Assembly: GCA_023663815.1 (NCBI GenBank)
Contig: JAMPGS010000003.1
Location: 1 to 56,126, forward strand
Length of the DNA stretch: 56,126 nucleotides
Reading direction: 5' to 3'
From: Clostridium sp.
GTDB taxonomy: Bacteria > Bacillota > Clostridia > Lachnospirales > Lachnospiraceae
Shown here: positions 25,460 to 34,040 of the stretch, one piece after another
How positions within the stretch are numbered: position 1 is the stretch's first letter
How the letters are laid out: the number at the start of each line of letters is the position of its first letter
The notes under the pieces: model-generated
The model's input: the letters and a program-made list of their open reading frames with translations, nothing else
Database searches by the model: none
What the model was told of the DNA's origin: nothing
Made by a program: the position numbers and the translations under genes

Positions 25460-25486
25460 TATCGGCAGGAAGACGGAAGGAGGAAA
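25460..25486 (+). repeat. Short leader repeat, copy 3
   Basis: TATCGGCAGGAAGACGG followed by AAGGAGGAAA, which supplies the AGGAGG ribosome site of the hydrolase gene at 25490. Compare 18751 and 23902. Confidence 0.45.
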
Positions 25487-25489
25487 CGT

Positions 25490-26563
25490 ATGCTGGAGAT
25501 GGTAAGGGAAGCGGAGAGGGAACTTTTAACTTATCCCGAATGGAGTGCAGGGTACAAGATAAAACGGCGGATAAGAGCGCTTATGGGACAAAGCGTGGCG
25601 CCTTCCGACAAGTTTAACTGGCCGAACGGACTGCTGGCAAAGGGGCTTGCGGATTACTACGCAGGGCATAAGAATTCCGACGAGGCCGAAGAGATATTAA
25701 ACTGCTTAAAAAAATACTGCGATAATTGGATTCAAAAAGGGTGCAAAATGTATTATCTGGACGACGCTTTCAGCGGCATAGCCCTGATAGAGCTGCACCA
25801 GTATGTGAAAGATGAAAAATATAGACAGGCGGCGGAGAAAATTGCGCAGTATCTTTATCAGCATGAAAGGGATGGAGCCGGGAGCTTTTATTACCGTCCG
25901 GCCCAGCCCAGCCAATATGTGTTTGCAGATGGGATTGGTTTGATCTGTCCTTTCTTGTGTAAATATGGAAAAACATACGGGGATAAGCAGGCCGTCAGCC
26001 TGGCGGTTTCCCAGATTCAAAATTTTTTTGAGTTTGCCATGGACGGCAGGACGGGCCTTCCCTATCATGGGTATCAATATGAAAGCAGGATAAAATACGG
26101 CATTATCGGCTGGGGAAGGGCAGTAGGCTGGCTTATGATTGGCATGGCGGAAAGCCTTGCCTGTATGGAACCGGCGGATGCAGGCTATGAGGAGGTAAAG
26201 CAGGCCTATAGGCGTCTGGTAGATAAGGTGGAGGCATACCAATTGGAAAGCGGCTTTTACAACTGGCAGCTTGGCGCGAAGGAAGGCCCTATAGACACCT
26301 CGGCAACGGCCATGATTTTATATGCCATTGCGCTGTCTTTAAATACCGGCGTGCTGATAAGGATTCACAAGTCAAGAATGATGCGGGGCAGGGAGGCTCT
26401 CTGGAATTCCGTGAAGGACGGAAAAATCGGGAACTGCCTTGCGGAGTGTCAGGGCTTTTCCCAGTATCCGCAAATTTACGGCGCTTATCCATGGTCTTTA
26501 GGGCCGTCGCTGTCGTTGTTTGCGCTTACGGAGGAAGAGCAGGGCTTTGCGCGGCATACGTGA
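25490..26563 (+). CDS. Glycoside hydrolase family 88/105-like protein
   Basis: 357 residues, ATG preceded by AGGAGG. The alpha/alpha-barrel pattern of GH88/GH105 is clear: WPNGLLAKGL (44-53), LDDAFSG with Asp91/Asp92, VFADGIGLICPF with Asp147, HGYQ with His193, IGWGRAVGWLMIGMAESL (206-223) and DTSATAMILYAI (269-280). Their spacing agrees with the Asp88, Asp143 and His189 positions recalled for Bacillus YteR. Known members hydrate the terminal unsaturated uronic acid of pectin- or glycosaminoglycan-derived oligosaccharides in the cytosol. There is no signal peptide. A degradative enzyme inside a biosynthetic operon is unexpected; editing of a uronic-acid-containing intermediate is one possibility. 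Confidence 0.8.
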   Translation: MLEMVREAERELLTYPEWSAGYKIKRRIRALMGQSVAPSDKFNWPNGLLAKGLADYYAGHKNSDEAEEILNCLKKYCDNWIQKGCKMYYLDDAFSGIALIELHQYVKDEKYRQAAEKIAQYLYQHERDGAGSFYYRPAQPSQYVFADGIGLICPFLCKYGKTYGDKQAVSLAVSQIQNFFEFAMDGRTGLPYHGYQYESRIKYGIIGWGRAVGWLMIGMAESLACMEPADAGYEEVKQAYRRLVDKVEAYQLESGFYNWQLGAKEGPIDTSATAMILYAIALSLNTGVLIRIHKSRMMRGREALWNSVKDGKIGNCLAECQGFSQYPQIYGAYPWSLGPSLSLFALTEEEQGFARHT

Positions 26564-26572
26564 GCTTGATTC

Positions 26573-26604
26573 CCGCCAGCAGAGGGCCAAGCGGCTGCTA
26601 GCGG
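26573..26604 (+). other. Intergenic hairpin before GT11
   Basis: CCGCCAGCAG (26573-26582) and CTGCTAGCGG (26595-26604) pair over 10 positions with one mismatch around a 12-base loop. It lies between the hydrolase stop and the GT11 start. No T-run follows, so termination is unlikely. Confidence 0.45.
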
Positions 26605-26632
26605 TGGGGCTTGACTGGAAATGAGGAGAAAT

Positions 26633-27538
26633 ATGATTATTATACAAGTGGCCGGAGGGCTGGGCAATCAGCTACAGCAATATGCATTATACAGAAAATT
26701 TGTGCGTCTGGGAAAAGAGGCAAGGCTGGATGTGTCGTGGTTTAACCAAGGGGGAAAAAACAGCCGCGGCGGTATGGTTACGGAGCGCAAACTGGAGCTT
26801 GATTATTTTGACAGGCTGGTATATAAAACGTGTACGGAGGAGGAAAAAATAAGGCTGATTGGCTCTGAAGGTGCTTCCGGTAAGCTCCGGAGGAAATTAT
26901 TGCCCTTCACGGTGCGGCGATTTCATGAAAGCAAAATGTACCACCCGGAGCTGTTTGAATTTGAGGATATGTACTTAAGCGGTTATTTTGCCTGCGAGAA
27001 GTATTACGGCGACATTTTGTACGATTTGCGGGAGAAAATTCAGTTTCCCAAAAGCGGCAATCCCTTAAACGGGCAGATGGCAAGGGAGATGCAAAACTGC
27101 GCTTCCGTCAGCGTCCATATAAGGCGGGGAGATTATTTAAACGCGGAAAATGCGGAAATGTTTGCCAATATCTGTACGGAGGCGTATTATAAAAAGGCTA
27201 TAGAGCTAATAAAGGAAAAGGAGGAGAACGCCCGTTTTTACCTTTTTTCCGACGACGTTCCCTATATTCAGAAGAAATTTCAAGGGGAGGAATACACGGT
27301 TGTAGATATCAACCACGGCAGGGATAATTTTTATGATATGTGGCTTATGAGCAATTGCAAGCACAATATCTGCGCCAACTCCACCTTCAGCTTTTGGGGC
27401 GCAAGGCTAAACAGAAACGAGGGGAAAATTACAATCAGGCCCACCATTCACAAAAATTCCCAGATTTTCCATAAGGAAGAAATGGAGGAGCTCTGGCGGG
27501 GATGGCGGTTTGTGAGCCCGGAAGGAAAAGAGATGTGA
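26633..27538 (+). CDS. Alpha-1,2-fucosyltransferase family 11
   Basis: 301 residues from the ATG at 26633, which has GAGG 6 bases upstream; the in-frame ATG at 26621 lacks a good site. It has VAGGLGNQLQQYALY at the N-terminus, an intact HIRRGDY motif at 162-168 and NSTFSFWGARLN near the C-terminus. Expected reaction: transfer of fucose or a similar deoxysugar from a GDP donor. It is more distant from the tandem pair at 9794/10756 than those two are from each other. The stop overlaps the next ATG (TGATG), coupling it to the polymerase-like gene. Confidence 0.92.
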   Translation: MIIIQVAGGLGNQLQQYALYRKFVRLGKEARLDVSWFNQGGKNSRGGMVTERKLELDYFDRLVYKTCTEEEKIRLIGSEGASGKLRRKLLPFTVRRFHESKMYHPELFEFEDMYLSGYFACEKYYGDILYDLREKIQFPKSGNPLNGQMAREMQNCASVSVHIRRGDYLNAENAEMFANICTEAYYKKAIELIKEKEENARFYLFSDDVPYIQKKFQGEEYTVVDINHGRDNFYDMWLMSNCKHNICANSTFSFWGARLNRNEGKITIRPTIHKNSQIFHKEEMEELWRGWRFVSPEGKEM

Positions 27539-28752
27539 TGGACGGTAAAAGAGAGGAACAATATTCAAAAATTGCATATGGCAGTTTTTATGCCGGGGTT
27601 GTCATCGAAGTGCTGATGGTGCTGATTGATAAGAGCGAGTATATTAATCCTATAGAGGGGAGATTATTTCAGTTCACCTTCCTTTTGTTTGCGGTAAAAG
27701 TGCTTTTGACAAAATATTCTCTTAAAGAATATGTGACAATTATTGCTTTTGGCGCGTTGGGGCTCATTTCTTATTTTGTAACGGGAAGAAATGAGATTTT
27801 AAGGCTGGTGATGTTTGCGGCGGCCTGTAAGAATGTTGATATAAAAAGATGCTTGAAGCTGGTGTTTTATTTGACGCTGTCAGGCTGCGCTGTGCTTGTT
27901 ATGCTTTCCCTTACAGGGATTTATGGGGCGGCAAGCCTTACCATGGATTATGGCAGAGGGAGCGAGGAGACAAGGTACATGCTGGGTCTTGGGCATCCAA
28001 ACGCTCTGCAGTGCATGGTTTGGGCGCTTACCGTGCTTTTCTTGTATTTGTACGGGGAAAAATTAAAGTGGTATGGATACCTGTGCCTCTTAGCGGTAAA
28101 CGGGTTTTTCTTTTATCTGACGGATTCAAAGACAAGTCTGCTGGTGGCGGTCTTTGCTATTGTGTACGCGGGGATTTTGGCGTTGGTGAAGAACGATATT
28201 TTTAGAAAGCTGTGTTGCGTTTGCGGCGGCTTACTGACCGTTTTTGTCATTGTATTTTCTGAGGTGATTGCGGCGAACGCGTACAGAGTGTATTATTTCC
28301 ATTGGCATTGGGATTGGTCGGAGGTTACCGAGATTTTTTTGAGGTTGGACGATGCGCTGACGGGCAGGATTCACAGTCTGGTAGGCACCGAGAGATGGGA
28401 GGGGACGCCGCAGACTTGGAGCTTGTTTTCGGAACCGGCAAACAATTATTATTTTGACTTTGGCTGGATTAGATTGATTTACTGGTATGGAATTATTCCA
28501 GCGGTAATTTTTATTGGTGTGATGCTGATTTTGATGTGGTACTGTGCAAAGCGGAAGGAGTACATGGCCTTTGTCATGATAACGGCTTTTGCGGTGTATT
28601 CCTTTTCGGAAGCTCATGGGATATCGGTGTACCTTGCCAGAAATTACGTATTCTTTTTAATGGGCGCTTACTGGAACGAGATGTTTCATGTGCGCTCTGA
28701 TAGGGAGTGTTATTGGTGGCAGATGCCGGGGCTGATAAGGGAAAAAGTATGA
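27538..28752 (+). CDS. Wzy-like polysaccharide polymerase
   Basis: 404 residues from the ATG at 27538, which overlaps the GT11 stop. The frame runs further upstream, but there is no better start. About ten to eleven membrane helices are visible, with a large extracytoplasmic loop containing MDYGRGSEETRYMLGLGHPN before the central helices and a second loop rich in Trp and Asp near 245-300. The GLGHPN motif recurs as GYPHPN in the second polymerase-like protein at 35052. Topology and position after Wzx support a Wzy/O-antigen-polymerase role, joining repeat units outside the membrane. Family members are too divergent for certainty. Confidence 0.75.
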   Translation: MDGKREEQYSKIAYGSFYAGVVIEVLMVLIDKSEYINPIEGRLFQFTFLLFAVKVLLTKYSLKEYVTIIAFGALGLISYFVTGRNEILRLVMFAAACKNVDIKRCLKLVFYLTLSGCAVLVMLSLTGIYGAASLTMDYGRGSEETRYMLGLGHPNALQCMVWALTVLFLYLYGEKLKWYGYLCLLAVNGFFFYLTDSKTSLLVAVFAIVYAGILALVKNDIFRKLCCVCGGLLTVFVIVFSEVIAANAYRVYYFHWHWDWSEVTEIFLRLDDALTGRIHSLVGTERWEGTPQTWSLFSEPANNYYFDFGWIRLIYWYGIIPAVIFIGVMLILMWYCAKRKEYMAFVMITAFAVYSFSEAHGISVYLARNYVFFLMGAYWNEMFHVRSDRECYWWQMPGLIREKV

Positions 28753-29852
28753 AAGTATTAATCTTAAATCCTATTTTATATACCTCGGAGACGGATAGTA
28801 TCCCGAAAGTGGCGTCCATAAAGGACACTATGATTTACGCGCTGTGCATGGGATTTGTCAAAAACGGCGACGAAGTGACGCTGGCGGCGGCGGAGCCCTA
28901 TAGGCCTGTCTGCGAGGAGGAATATCCTTTTCCAATTTTGTGGTTTCCCTGCAAATGCGCCGCCATATGGAAGCCTCGGTGCCTTCCCCTGCTAGGGGGG
29001 CTTGGCGGTTATCTAAAAAAGCATAAACAGGAGTATGATTACATTATCAGCAGCGAGGTCTTTTCCATGCTGACCCTGTCGGCGGCTGTTCATGCGGGGG
29101 AAAAGCTGATTATCTGGCATGAGCTTGGCGCGCATAATAATCTATTGAAGAAGCTGCCCTCCAAGTTTTGGTATCATGTGGTAGCAAGATTATTTATGAG
29201 AAATATTCCGGTGATTCCCCGGTCCGAGCAGGCGGCAAGGTTTATCGGGCAGTTCTGCAACAGGGTTTTGCCGGTGAGAATTGACCACGGGGTGGATTTG
29301 GACAAGATTGCCTGCAGCAGAGAAAAGGAAAAACATTTTGTAGTGCTTTCGCAGTTGATTGAGAGAAAACATATCGACGGCATCATAGACTGCTTTGCGG
29401 CATTTTTGCAGGAGACGGGAAAGGGCGGCTGGCGGCTGCAAATTATTGGGGACGGTATCTTGCGGGAAAAGCTGGAAGGTCAGGTAAAAGATTTGGGGCT
29501 TGAGGACAGTGTTTTATTTTTGGGAAAGCTGAACCATGAAAAGCTGATGCCGATACTGGCAAAAGCCTATGCGCTGCTTGTAAACACCAGCAAAGACAAC
29601 AGTATGGTATCCATTGTGGAGAGCATTGCGGCGGGGACGCCTGTTTTGACGACGGAGGTTCCCTTTAACGCTTCTTATATTAAAAAGGAAAAACTGGGTA
29701 TAGTAAAGAACGGGTGGAGCGTAAAAGAGCTGGAAGAAATTTGCCAAAATAACGGAAAGTATGTTATAAATTGTATAAATTACAGAGAAAAACTGAGCAA
29801 TCAATATCTGGCGGAGCAGTTTAACCGCGTGGGAGGGCAGCTTGGCAAATGA
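28749..29852 (+). CDS. Glycosyltransferase family 4
   Basis: 367 residues from the ATG at 28749, overlapping the polymerase stop as ATGA, with AAGGGA upstream; the longer reading frame begins inside the polymerase gene. The C-terminal domain has VVLSQLIERKHIDG, IIGDGILREKLEGQ and the donor region NSMVSIVESIAAGTPVL. The first Glu of the usual E-x7-E motif is replaced (SKDNSMVSIVES), while the second is kept. It is probably an active GT-B enzyme of the repeat-unit pathway. ATGA overlaps at both ends show tight coupling. Confidence 0.87.
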   Translation: MKVLILNPILYTSETDSIPKVASIKDTMIYALCMGFVKNGDEVTLAAAEPYRPVCEEEYPFPILWFPCKCAAIWKPRCLPLLGGLGGYLKKHKQEYDYIISSEVFSMLTLSAAVHAGEKLIIWHELGAHNNLLKKLPSKFWYHVVARLFMRNIPVIPRSEQAARFIGQFCNRVLPVRIDHGVDLDKIACSREKEKHFVVLSQLIERKHIDGIIDCFAAFLQETGKGGWRLQIIGDGILREKLEGQVKDLGLEDSVLFLGKLNHEKLMPILAKAYALLVNTSKDNSMVSIVESIAAGTPVLTTEVPFNASYIKKEKLGIVKNGWSVKELEEICQNNGKYVINCINYREKLSNQYLAEQFNRVGGQLGK

Positions 29853-30901
29853 CGAAAATAGTGTTTGTCCTGCCGGATATGGCGGGAGGCGGTACGGAGC
29901 GGGTGGTGGCCCTGCTTTCCAATGAATTTGTAAAAAGAGGTTATCCCGTGGCGGTGCTTTTGTTTGCTGGAAATCACACGGAATATCCTTTAGATAAGCG
30001 GGTGGAAATTTTTGTGGCGGGTAAGACCTCCGGGGGAAAGCTGTCAGTTCGGATAAAGAGGATTGGGGAAATGCGGCGGTTTTACAAGGAGAACAAGGGC
30101 TGCTATCTATTTGCTTTCAGCGCTATGGGAGCCGTTTTTTCGGCTGTGGCGGCTTTTGGGATACCTCACAGGATGCTTGTGTCGGAGCGCAACGACCCTT
30201 CCCGCTATGAACATTCCCTGATTCGCAATCTGGCTTACAGGAAAGCGGAAAAATTGGTGCTGCAGACGGAGGATATGCGCGGGCTGTTTCCAAAAAGCCT
30301 CCAGAAAAAGGCGGTAGTGATTCCCAATCCGGCGCCGGATGGCGTCAGGGAGCCTTTTACGGGCGAACGGAAAAAACAGGTTGTTTCCGTAGCCAGACTT
30401 CAGCCGCAGAAAAATCACAGGTTGCTTATAGATGCTTTTGCGGAATTTTTAAAGCAGTATCCAGAATATGAGCTTCACATATTCGGCGTTGGGGAGCTGG
30501 AGGAGGAGCTGCGCCGGCAGGTTCATGTCCTTCAGATAGAAGATAAAGTAGTGTTTAGGGGATTTTCCTCAAGGGTAAAGGAGGAAATATGGGACAGCGC
30601 CATGTTTGTGCTCTCCTCGGATTATGAGGGAATTTCTAATTCGATGATAGAGGCCCTTGCCATGGGGTTGCCGGTTATCTCCACGGACTGCCCTGTGGGC
30701 GGCTCGCGGGCCTATATTGAGAACAATGTCAGCGGAATTTTGACCCCTGTGGGCGATAAGGAGGCTTTGGCGGCGGCTATGCGGAAGGTGGCCGGGGAGC
30801 CGGAGTTTGCAAAAAAACTTTCAGAAAACGGCGCAAAGATAAAAGAAACTTACGGGCTGGCCCAAATTGCCGACAGGCTGTTAGAGGAAGCGGGAATTTA
30901 A
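29849..30901 (+). CDS. Glycosyltransferase family 4
   Basis: 350 residues. The N-terminal PDMAGGGTERVVALLSNEF is the glycine-rich loop of capsule GT4s. The C-terminal domain has VARLQPQKNHRLLI, IFGVGELEEELR, the E-x7-E signature EGISNSMIEA and STDCPVGGSRAYI. It overlaps the upstream gene by ATGA, and its TAA shares one base with the next ATG. It resembles the GT4s at 2739 and 3908, so it probably recognises a similar donor. It acts in the cytosol on lipid-linked sugar. Confidence 0.92.
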   Translation: MTKIVFVLPDMAGGGTERVVALLSNEFVKRGYPVAVLLFAGNHTEYPLDKRVEIFVAGKTSGGKLSVRIKRIGEMRRFYKENKGCYLFAFSAMGAVFSAVAAFGIPHRMLVSERNDPSRYEHSLIRNLAYRKAEKLVLQTEDMRGLFPKSLQKKAVVIPNPAPDGVREPFTGERKKQVVSVARLQPQKNHRLLIDAFAEFLKQYPEYELHIFGVGELEEELRRQVHVLQIEDKVVFRGFSSRVKEEIWDSAMFVLSSDYEGISNSMIEALAMGLPVISTDCPVGGSRAYIENNVSGILTPVGDKEALAAAMRKVAGEPEFAKKLSENGAKIKETYGLAQIADRLLEEAGI

Positions 30902-32826
30902 TGGATTATTCGGAAAAAAAGTATTGTACCATATTAAAAACAAACATCAGCGTTACGGATATGCGGCGGACGGTGGCTTATCTTTCTGATAATTTAGAGC
31001 AGCTTCGGGGAAAGTATATTTGCGTCTCCAATGTACACACGACAGTGATGGCTTTTCGGGACGAGGAGTACAGAAATATCCAAAACAGCGCGGCCATGGC
31101 CCTGCCGGACGGGAAACCGCTTTCTATCACCAGCAGAAGAAGGGGATATACGGAGGCAAAGCGGGTGCCGGGCCCCGACGTGATGCCTGAGATATTTAAG
31201 CTGTCGGAAGAAAAGAAATACCGCCATTATTTTTACGGCGGAACGCAGGAAACGCTGGACAAGCTTCGGGATAGGCTTCACGCCGATTATCCTTATTTAC
31301 AAATTGCAGGAATGTATTCTCCGCCCTTCCGCCCCATAACGGAAGCGGAGGATAAGGAAATTGTGCGGAGGATTAACGAGACAAAACCGGATTTTATATG
31401 GGTGGCCTTGGGGGCTCCTAAGCAGGAAAAGTGGATGTACGCCCACATGGATAGGGTAAACGGCGTTATGCTGGGGGTGGGCGCCGCCTTTGACTTTATT
31501 GCGGGCACGGTGCGGAGGGCCCCAAGTTGGATGCAGGAGCTGTGTCTGGAATGGCTGTACAGAATTTTTCAGGATCCTATAAGGCTGCTGCCCAGATATA
31601 TAGGCACAAACTTTTCCTATCTGGTGAACGTGGGAAAGGAAACAAGGCTTCTGGAAAAGGAAGCGAAGAGGAAAGCGAAAGAGAAAGCAAAAGGCAAGAT
31701 AAAGATTGCAATGATTGGGCATAAGCGGATTCCCTCAAGGGAAGGCGGCGTGGAAGTGGTGGTGGACGAGCTGGCAACCCGGCTTGCCGCGCAGGGCTAC
31801 CAGGTGGAGGCTTACAACCGTTCAGGGTATCATGTGTCCGGCAAGGATTTTGACGGGGGACGGAAGAAATATTACAAGGGCGTGCGCATTATTATTACGC
31901 CCACCTTTGAAAACGGCAAGCTGAACGCTATCGTGTACTCTGTGCTGGCAACGCTGCGGGCCTTGTTTGGCAGGTACGACGTGATTCATTATCATGCGGA
32001 GGGACCCTGCGTTACGCTGCTTGCCCCAAAACTGCTTGGCGTAAAGGTGGTGGCCACCATTCATGGCCTTGACTGGCAGCGGGCCAAGTGGGGAAATTTT
32101 GCATCCAGGGTTTTAAAGCTTGGAGAAAAGATGGCGGCCAAATACGCGGACGAGGTAATCGTCTTATCTAAGAATCTGCAGGAATATTTTCTTACCGTTT
32201 ACGGGCGGGAAACTCATTATATTCCTAATGGGGTGTCAAGGTCGGATATCTGCAGGGCGCAGGAAATCCGGGAAAAGTATGGGTTGGAGAAGGATGGATA
32301 CCTTCTTTTTTTGGCAAGGCTTGTGCCGGAAAAGGGACTTCATTATTTGATAGAAGCCTACAGGACGATTCACACGGACAAAAAGCTGGTGATTGCAGGG
32401 GGCAGCAGCCACTCCTTTGACTATATGAAGCAGATACAGGAGATGACGGCCAGCGACGAGAGAATTATTATGACGAATTTTGTGCAGGGGCGGGTGTTGG
32501 AGGAGCTTTACTCCAACGCGTATCTGTTTGTGCTTCCCAGCGATGTGGAGGGGATGGCCCTCACGCTTTTAGAGGCCATGAGCTATGGAAATTGCTGCCT
32601 TGTCAGCGATATACCGGAGAATTTGGAAGTGGTGGAGGACAAAGCGGCGGCCTTTAAAAAAGGCAGTGTGGAGGATTTAAGAAAAAAACTTGTTTACCTT
32701 TTGGAGCATCCTGAGGCGGCGGCTGACTATAAAGAAAAGAGCGCGGATTTTATTTGCAGTAAATATAATTGGGGCGATATGGTAGAGCGGACAAAGGTGT
32801 TGTATGAAAATATTAATCGTAAATAA
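30901..32826 (+). CDS. Bifunctional glycosyltransferase: GT26 (WecG/TagA/CpsF) fused to GT4
   Basis: 641 residues, two enzymes in one chain. Residues 1-249 are a full GT26 domain: SNVHTTVM, DGKPLSITSRRRG (70-82), VPGPDVMP, FYGGTQET, WVALGAPKQEKWM (167-179) and GVGAAFDFIAGTVRRAP (192-208). A Lys/Glu/Ala-rich linker (about 250-266) leads into a GT4 domain: GHKRIPSREGGVEVVVDELA, LARLVPEKGLHYLI and EGMALTLLEAMSYG. GT26 enzymes add N-acetylmannosaminuronic acid, ManNAc or related sugars to a lipid-linked acceptor, so the protein probably adds two successive residues. The reading frame is continuous with no stop between domains. It overlaps the downstream GT4 by 23 bases. Confidence 0.92.
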   Translation: MDYSEKKYCTILKTNISVTDMRRTVAYLSDNLEQLRGKYICVSNVHTTVMAFRDEEYRNIQNSAAMALPDGKPLSITSRRRGYTEAKRVPGPDVMPEIFKLSEEKKYRHYFYGGTQETLDKLRDRLHADYPYLQIAGMYSPPFRPITEAEDKEIVRRINETKPDFIWVALGAPKQEKWMYAHMDRVNGVMLGVGAAFDFIAGTVRRAPSWMQELCLEWLYRIFQDPIRLLPRYIGTNFSYLVNVGKETRLLEKEAKRKAKEKAKGKIKIAMIGHKRIPSREGGVEVVVDELATRLAAQGYQVEAYNRSGYHVSGKDFDGGRKKYYKGVRIIITPTFENGKLNAIVYSVLATLRALFGRYDVIHYHAEGPCVTLLAPKLLGVKVVATIHGLDWQRAKWGNFASRVLKLGEKMAAKYADEVIVLSKNLQEYFLTVYGRETHYIPNGVSRSDICRAQEIREKYGLEKDGYLLFLARLVPEKGLHYLIEAYRTIHTDKKLVIAGGSSHSFDYMKQIQEMTASDERIIMTNFVQGRVLEELYSNAYLFVLPSDVEGMALTLLEAMSYGNCCLVSDIPENLEVVEDKAAAFKKGSVEDLRKKLVYLLEHPEAAADYKEKSADFICSKYNWGDMVERTKVLYENINRK

Positions 32827-34027
32827 ATTTCTCCATGCAAACGGCGGTTCGGAGACCTATATTTTTCAGGTGGGAAAACGCTTTAAGGAGCTGGGGCACG
32901 AGGTTCAGTATTTCGGTATGGACCACCCGGATAGGGCGGTGGGAAACGACTGGAACTGCTATACGGACAACATGGATTTTCACGAGGGGAAGAAAAATCT
33001 TTTGAGGCAGATAAAGTATCCTTTTCAGATTATTTACTCAAGGGAAGCTTATCGGAAGCTTACCTTTGTGCTTGAGAGATTTGACCCGGACGCGGTGCAT
33101 TTCAACAATTTTAATTTTCAGCTAACCCCCTCCGTTTTGTACGCGGTTAAAAATTACAGGAAGAAAAAGAGGAAAAAACTGCCCATAGTTATGACCGCCC
33201 ACGACTGCCAGCTAGTGTGTCCCAATCATTTAATGACGATTCCCTCAAGCGGAGAAATTTGCTTTGCCTGCGAGGGAGGAAAATTTGGGAACTGCATTAA
33301 AAATAAATGTATCCATAACTCCACGGCGCGGAGCGCGTTAGCGGCGGCGGAGGCATATCTGTACCGATGGCTTAGGGCCTACCGCTATATTGATTTGTTG
33401 GTTTGCCCCAGTGATTTTTTGCGGGAAAAGCTGTCAACCTATCCGCTTTTGGCAAAACGGGCTGTGACGATTCACAATTTTGTGCAGATGGATGCCGGAG
33501 GCATAGCAAATAATGTAGAGAAAGAGGATTATATTTTATATTTTGGAAGATACTCAAAGGAAAAAGGCGTGGAGACCTTGCTAAAGGTATGTGAAAATCT
33601 ACCGGAAATTCCCTTTGTGTTTGCGGGGACAGGGCCTCTTAAGGAGAAGGTCTCTCAGGTGAAAAACATCAAGGAGAGAGGATTTTTGTCGGGGCGGGAG
33701 CTGTACCAGACCATTGCAAAGGCCCGCTTGGCGCTGTTTCCCTCTATATGTAATGAAAATTGTCCCTTTAGCGTGATGGAGGCTCAAATGTGCGGTACGC
33801 CAGTGCTTGGGAGCAGGTTGGGCGGAATTCCTGAGCTGATTGAGGAGAATGTCACGGGAAAGCTTCTTCCCGCTGGGGATGCGGAGGTTTGGACGAAAGA
33901 AGTTGAGAAGCTGTGGGAGGATAAGGCCGCGCTGAAAGCTTACGCCGACAACTGCCGGAACGTGTCTTTCTGTACAGTTGCCGGGTATTGTGATATACTT
34001 CTGAATAAAATAAAAGAATTTTTATAA
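32804..34027 (+). CDS. Glycosyltransferase family 4 with cysteine-rich insert
   Basis: 407 residues, start 23 bases inside the fusion gene and preceded by AAAGGTG. It opens VNKFLHANGGSETYIFQVG. The donor domain has FGRYSKEKGVETLL, FAGTGPLKEKV, CPFSVMEAQMCGTPVLGS and GGIPELIEE. Around residues 140-175 is a stretch with five Cys residues (CQLVCPN, CFACEGG, GNCIKNKC), a pattern shared by a subgroup of GT4 enzymes and possibly a metal-binding loop. It would add one sugar to the growing unit; its specificity is unknown. Confidence 0.9.
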   Translation: MKILIVNKFLHANGGSETYIFQVGKRFKELGHEVQYFGMDHPDRAVGNDWNCYTDNMDFHEGKKNLLRQIKYPFQIIYSREAYRKLTFVLERFDPDAVHFNNFNFQLTPSVLYAVKNYRKKKRKKLPIVMTAHDCQLVCPNHLMTIPSSGEICFACEGGKFGNCIKNKCIHNSTARSALAAAEAYLYRWLRAYRYIDLLVCPSDFLREKLSTYPLLAKRAVTIHNFVQMDAGGIANNVEKEDYILYFGRYSKEKGVETLLKVCENLPEIPFVFAGTGPLKEKVSQVKNIKERGFLSGRELYQTIAKARLALFPSICNENCPFSVMEAQMCGTPVLGSRLGGIPELIEENVTGKLLPAGDAEVWTKEVEKLWEDKAALKAYADNCRNVSFCTVAGYCDILLNKIKEFL

Positions 34028-34040
34028 GTTTGGAGAAAAA

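Noticed and set aside
27502..27537. Upstream start for the first Wzy-like gene
   Set aside because: It lies inside the GT11 gene; the ATG at 27538 overlapping the stop matches the coupling seen throughout the operon.
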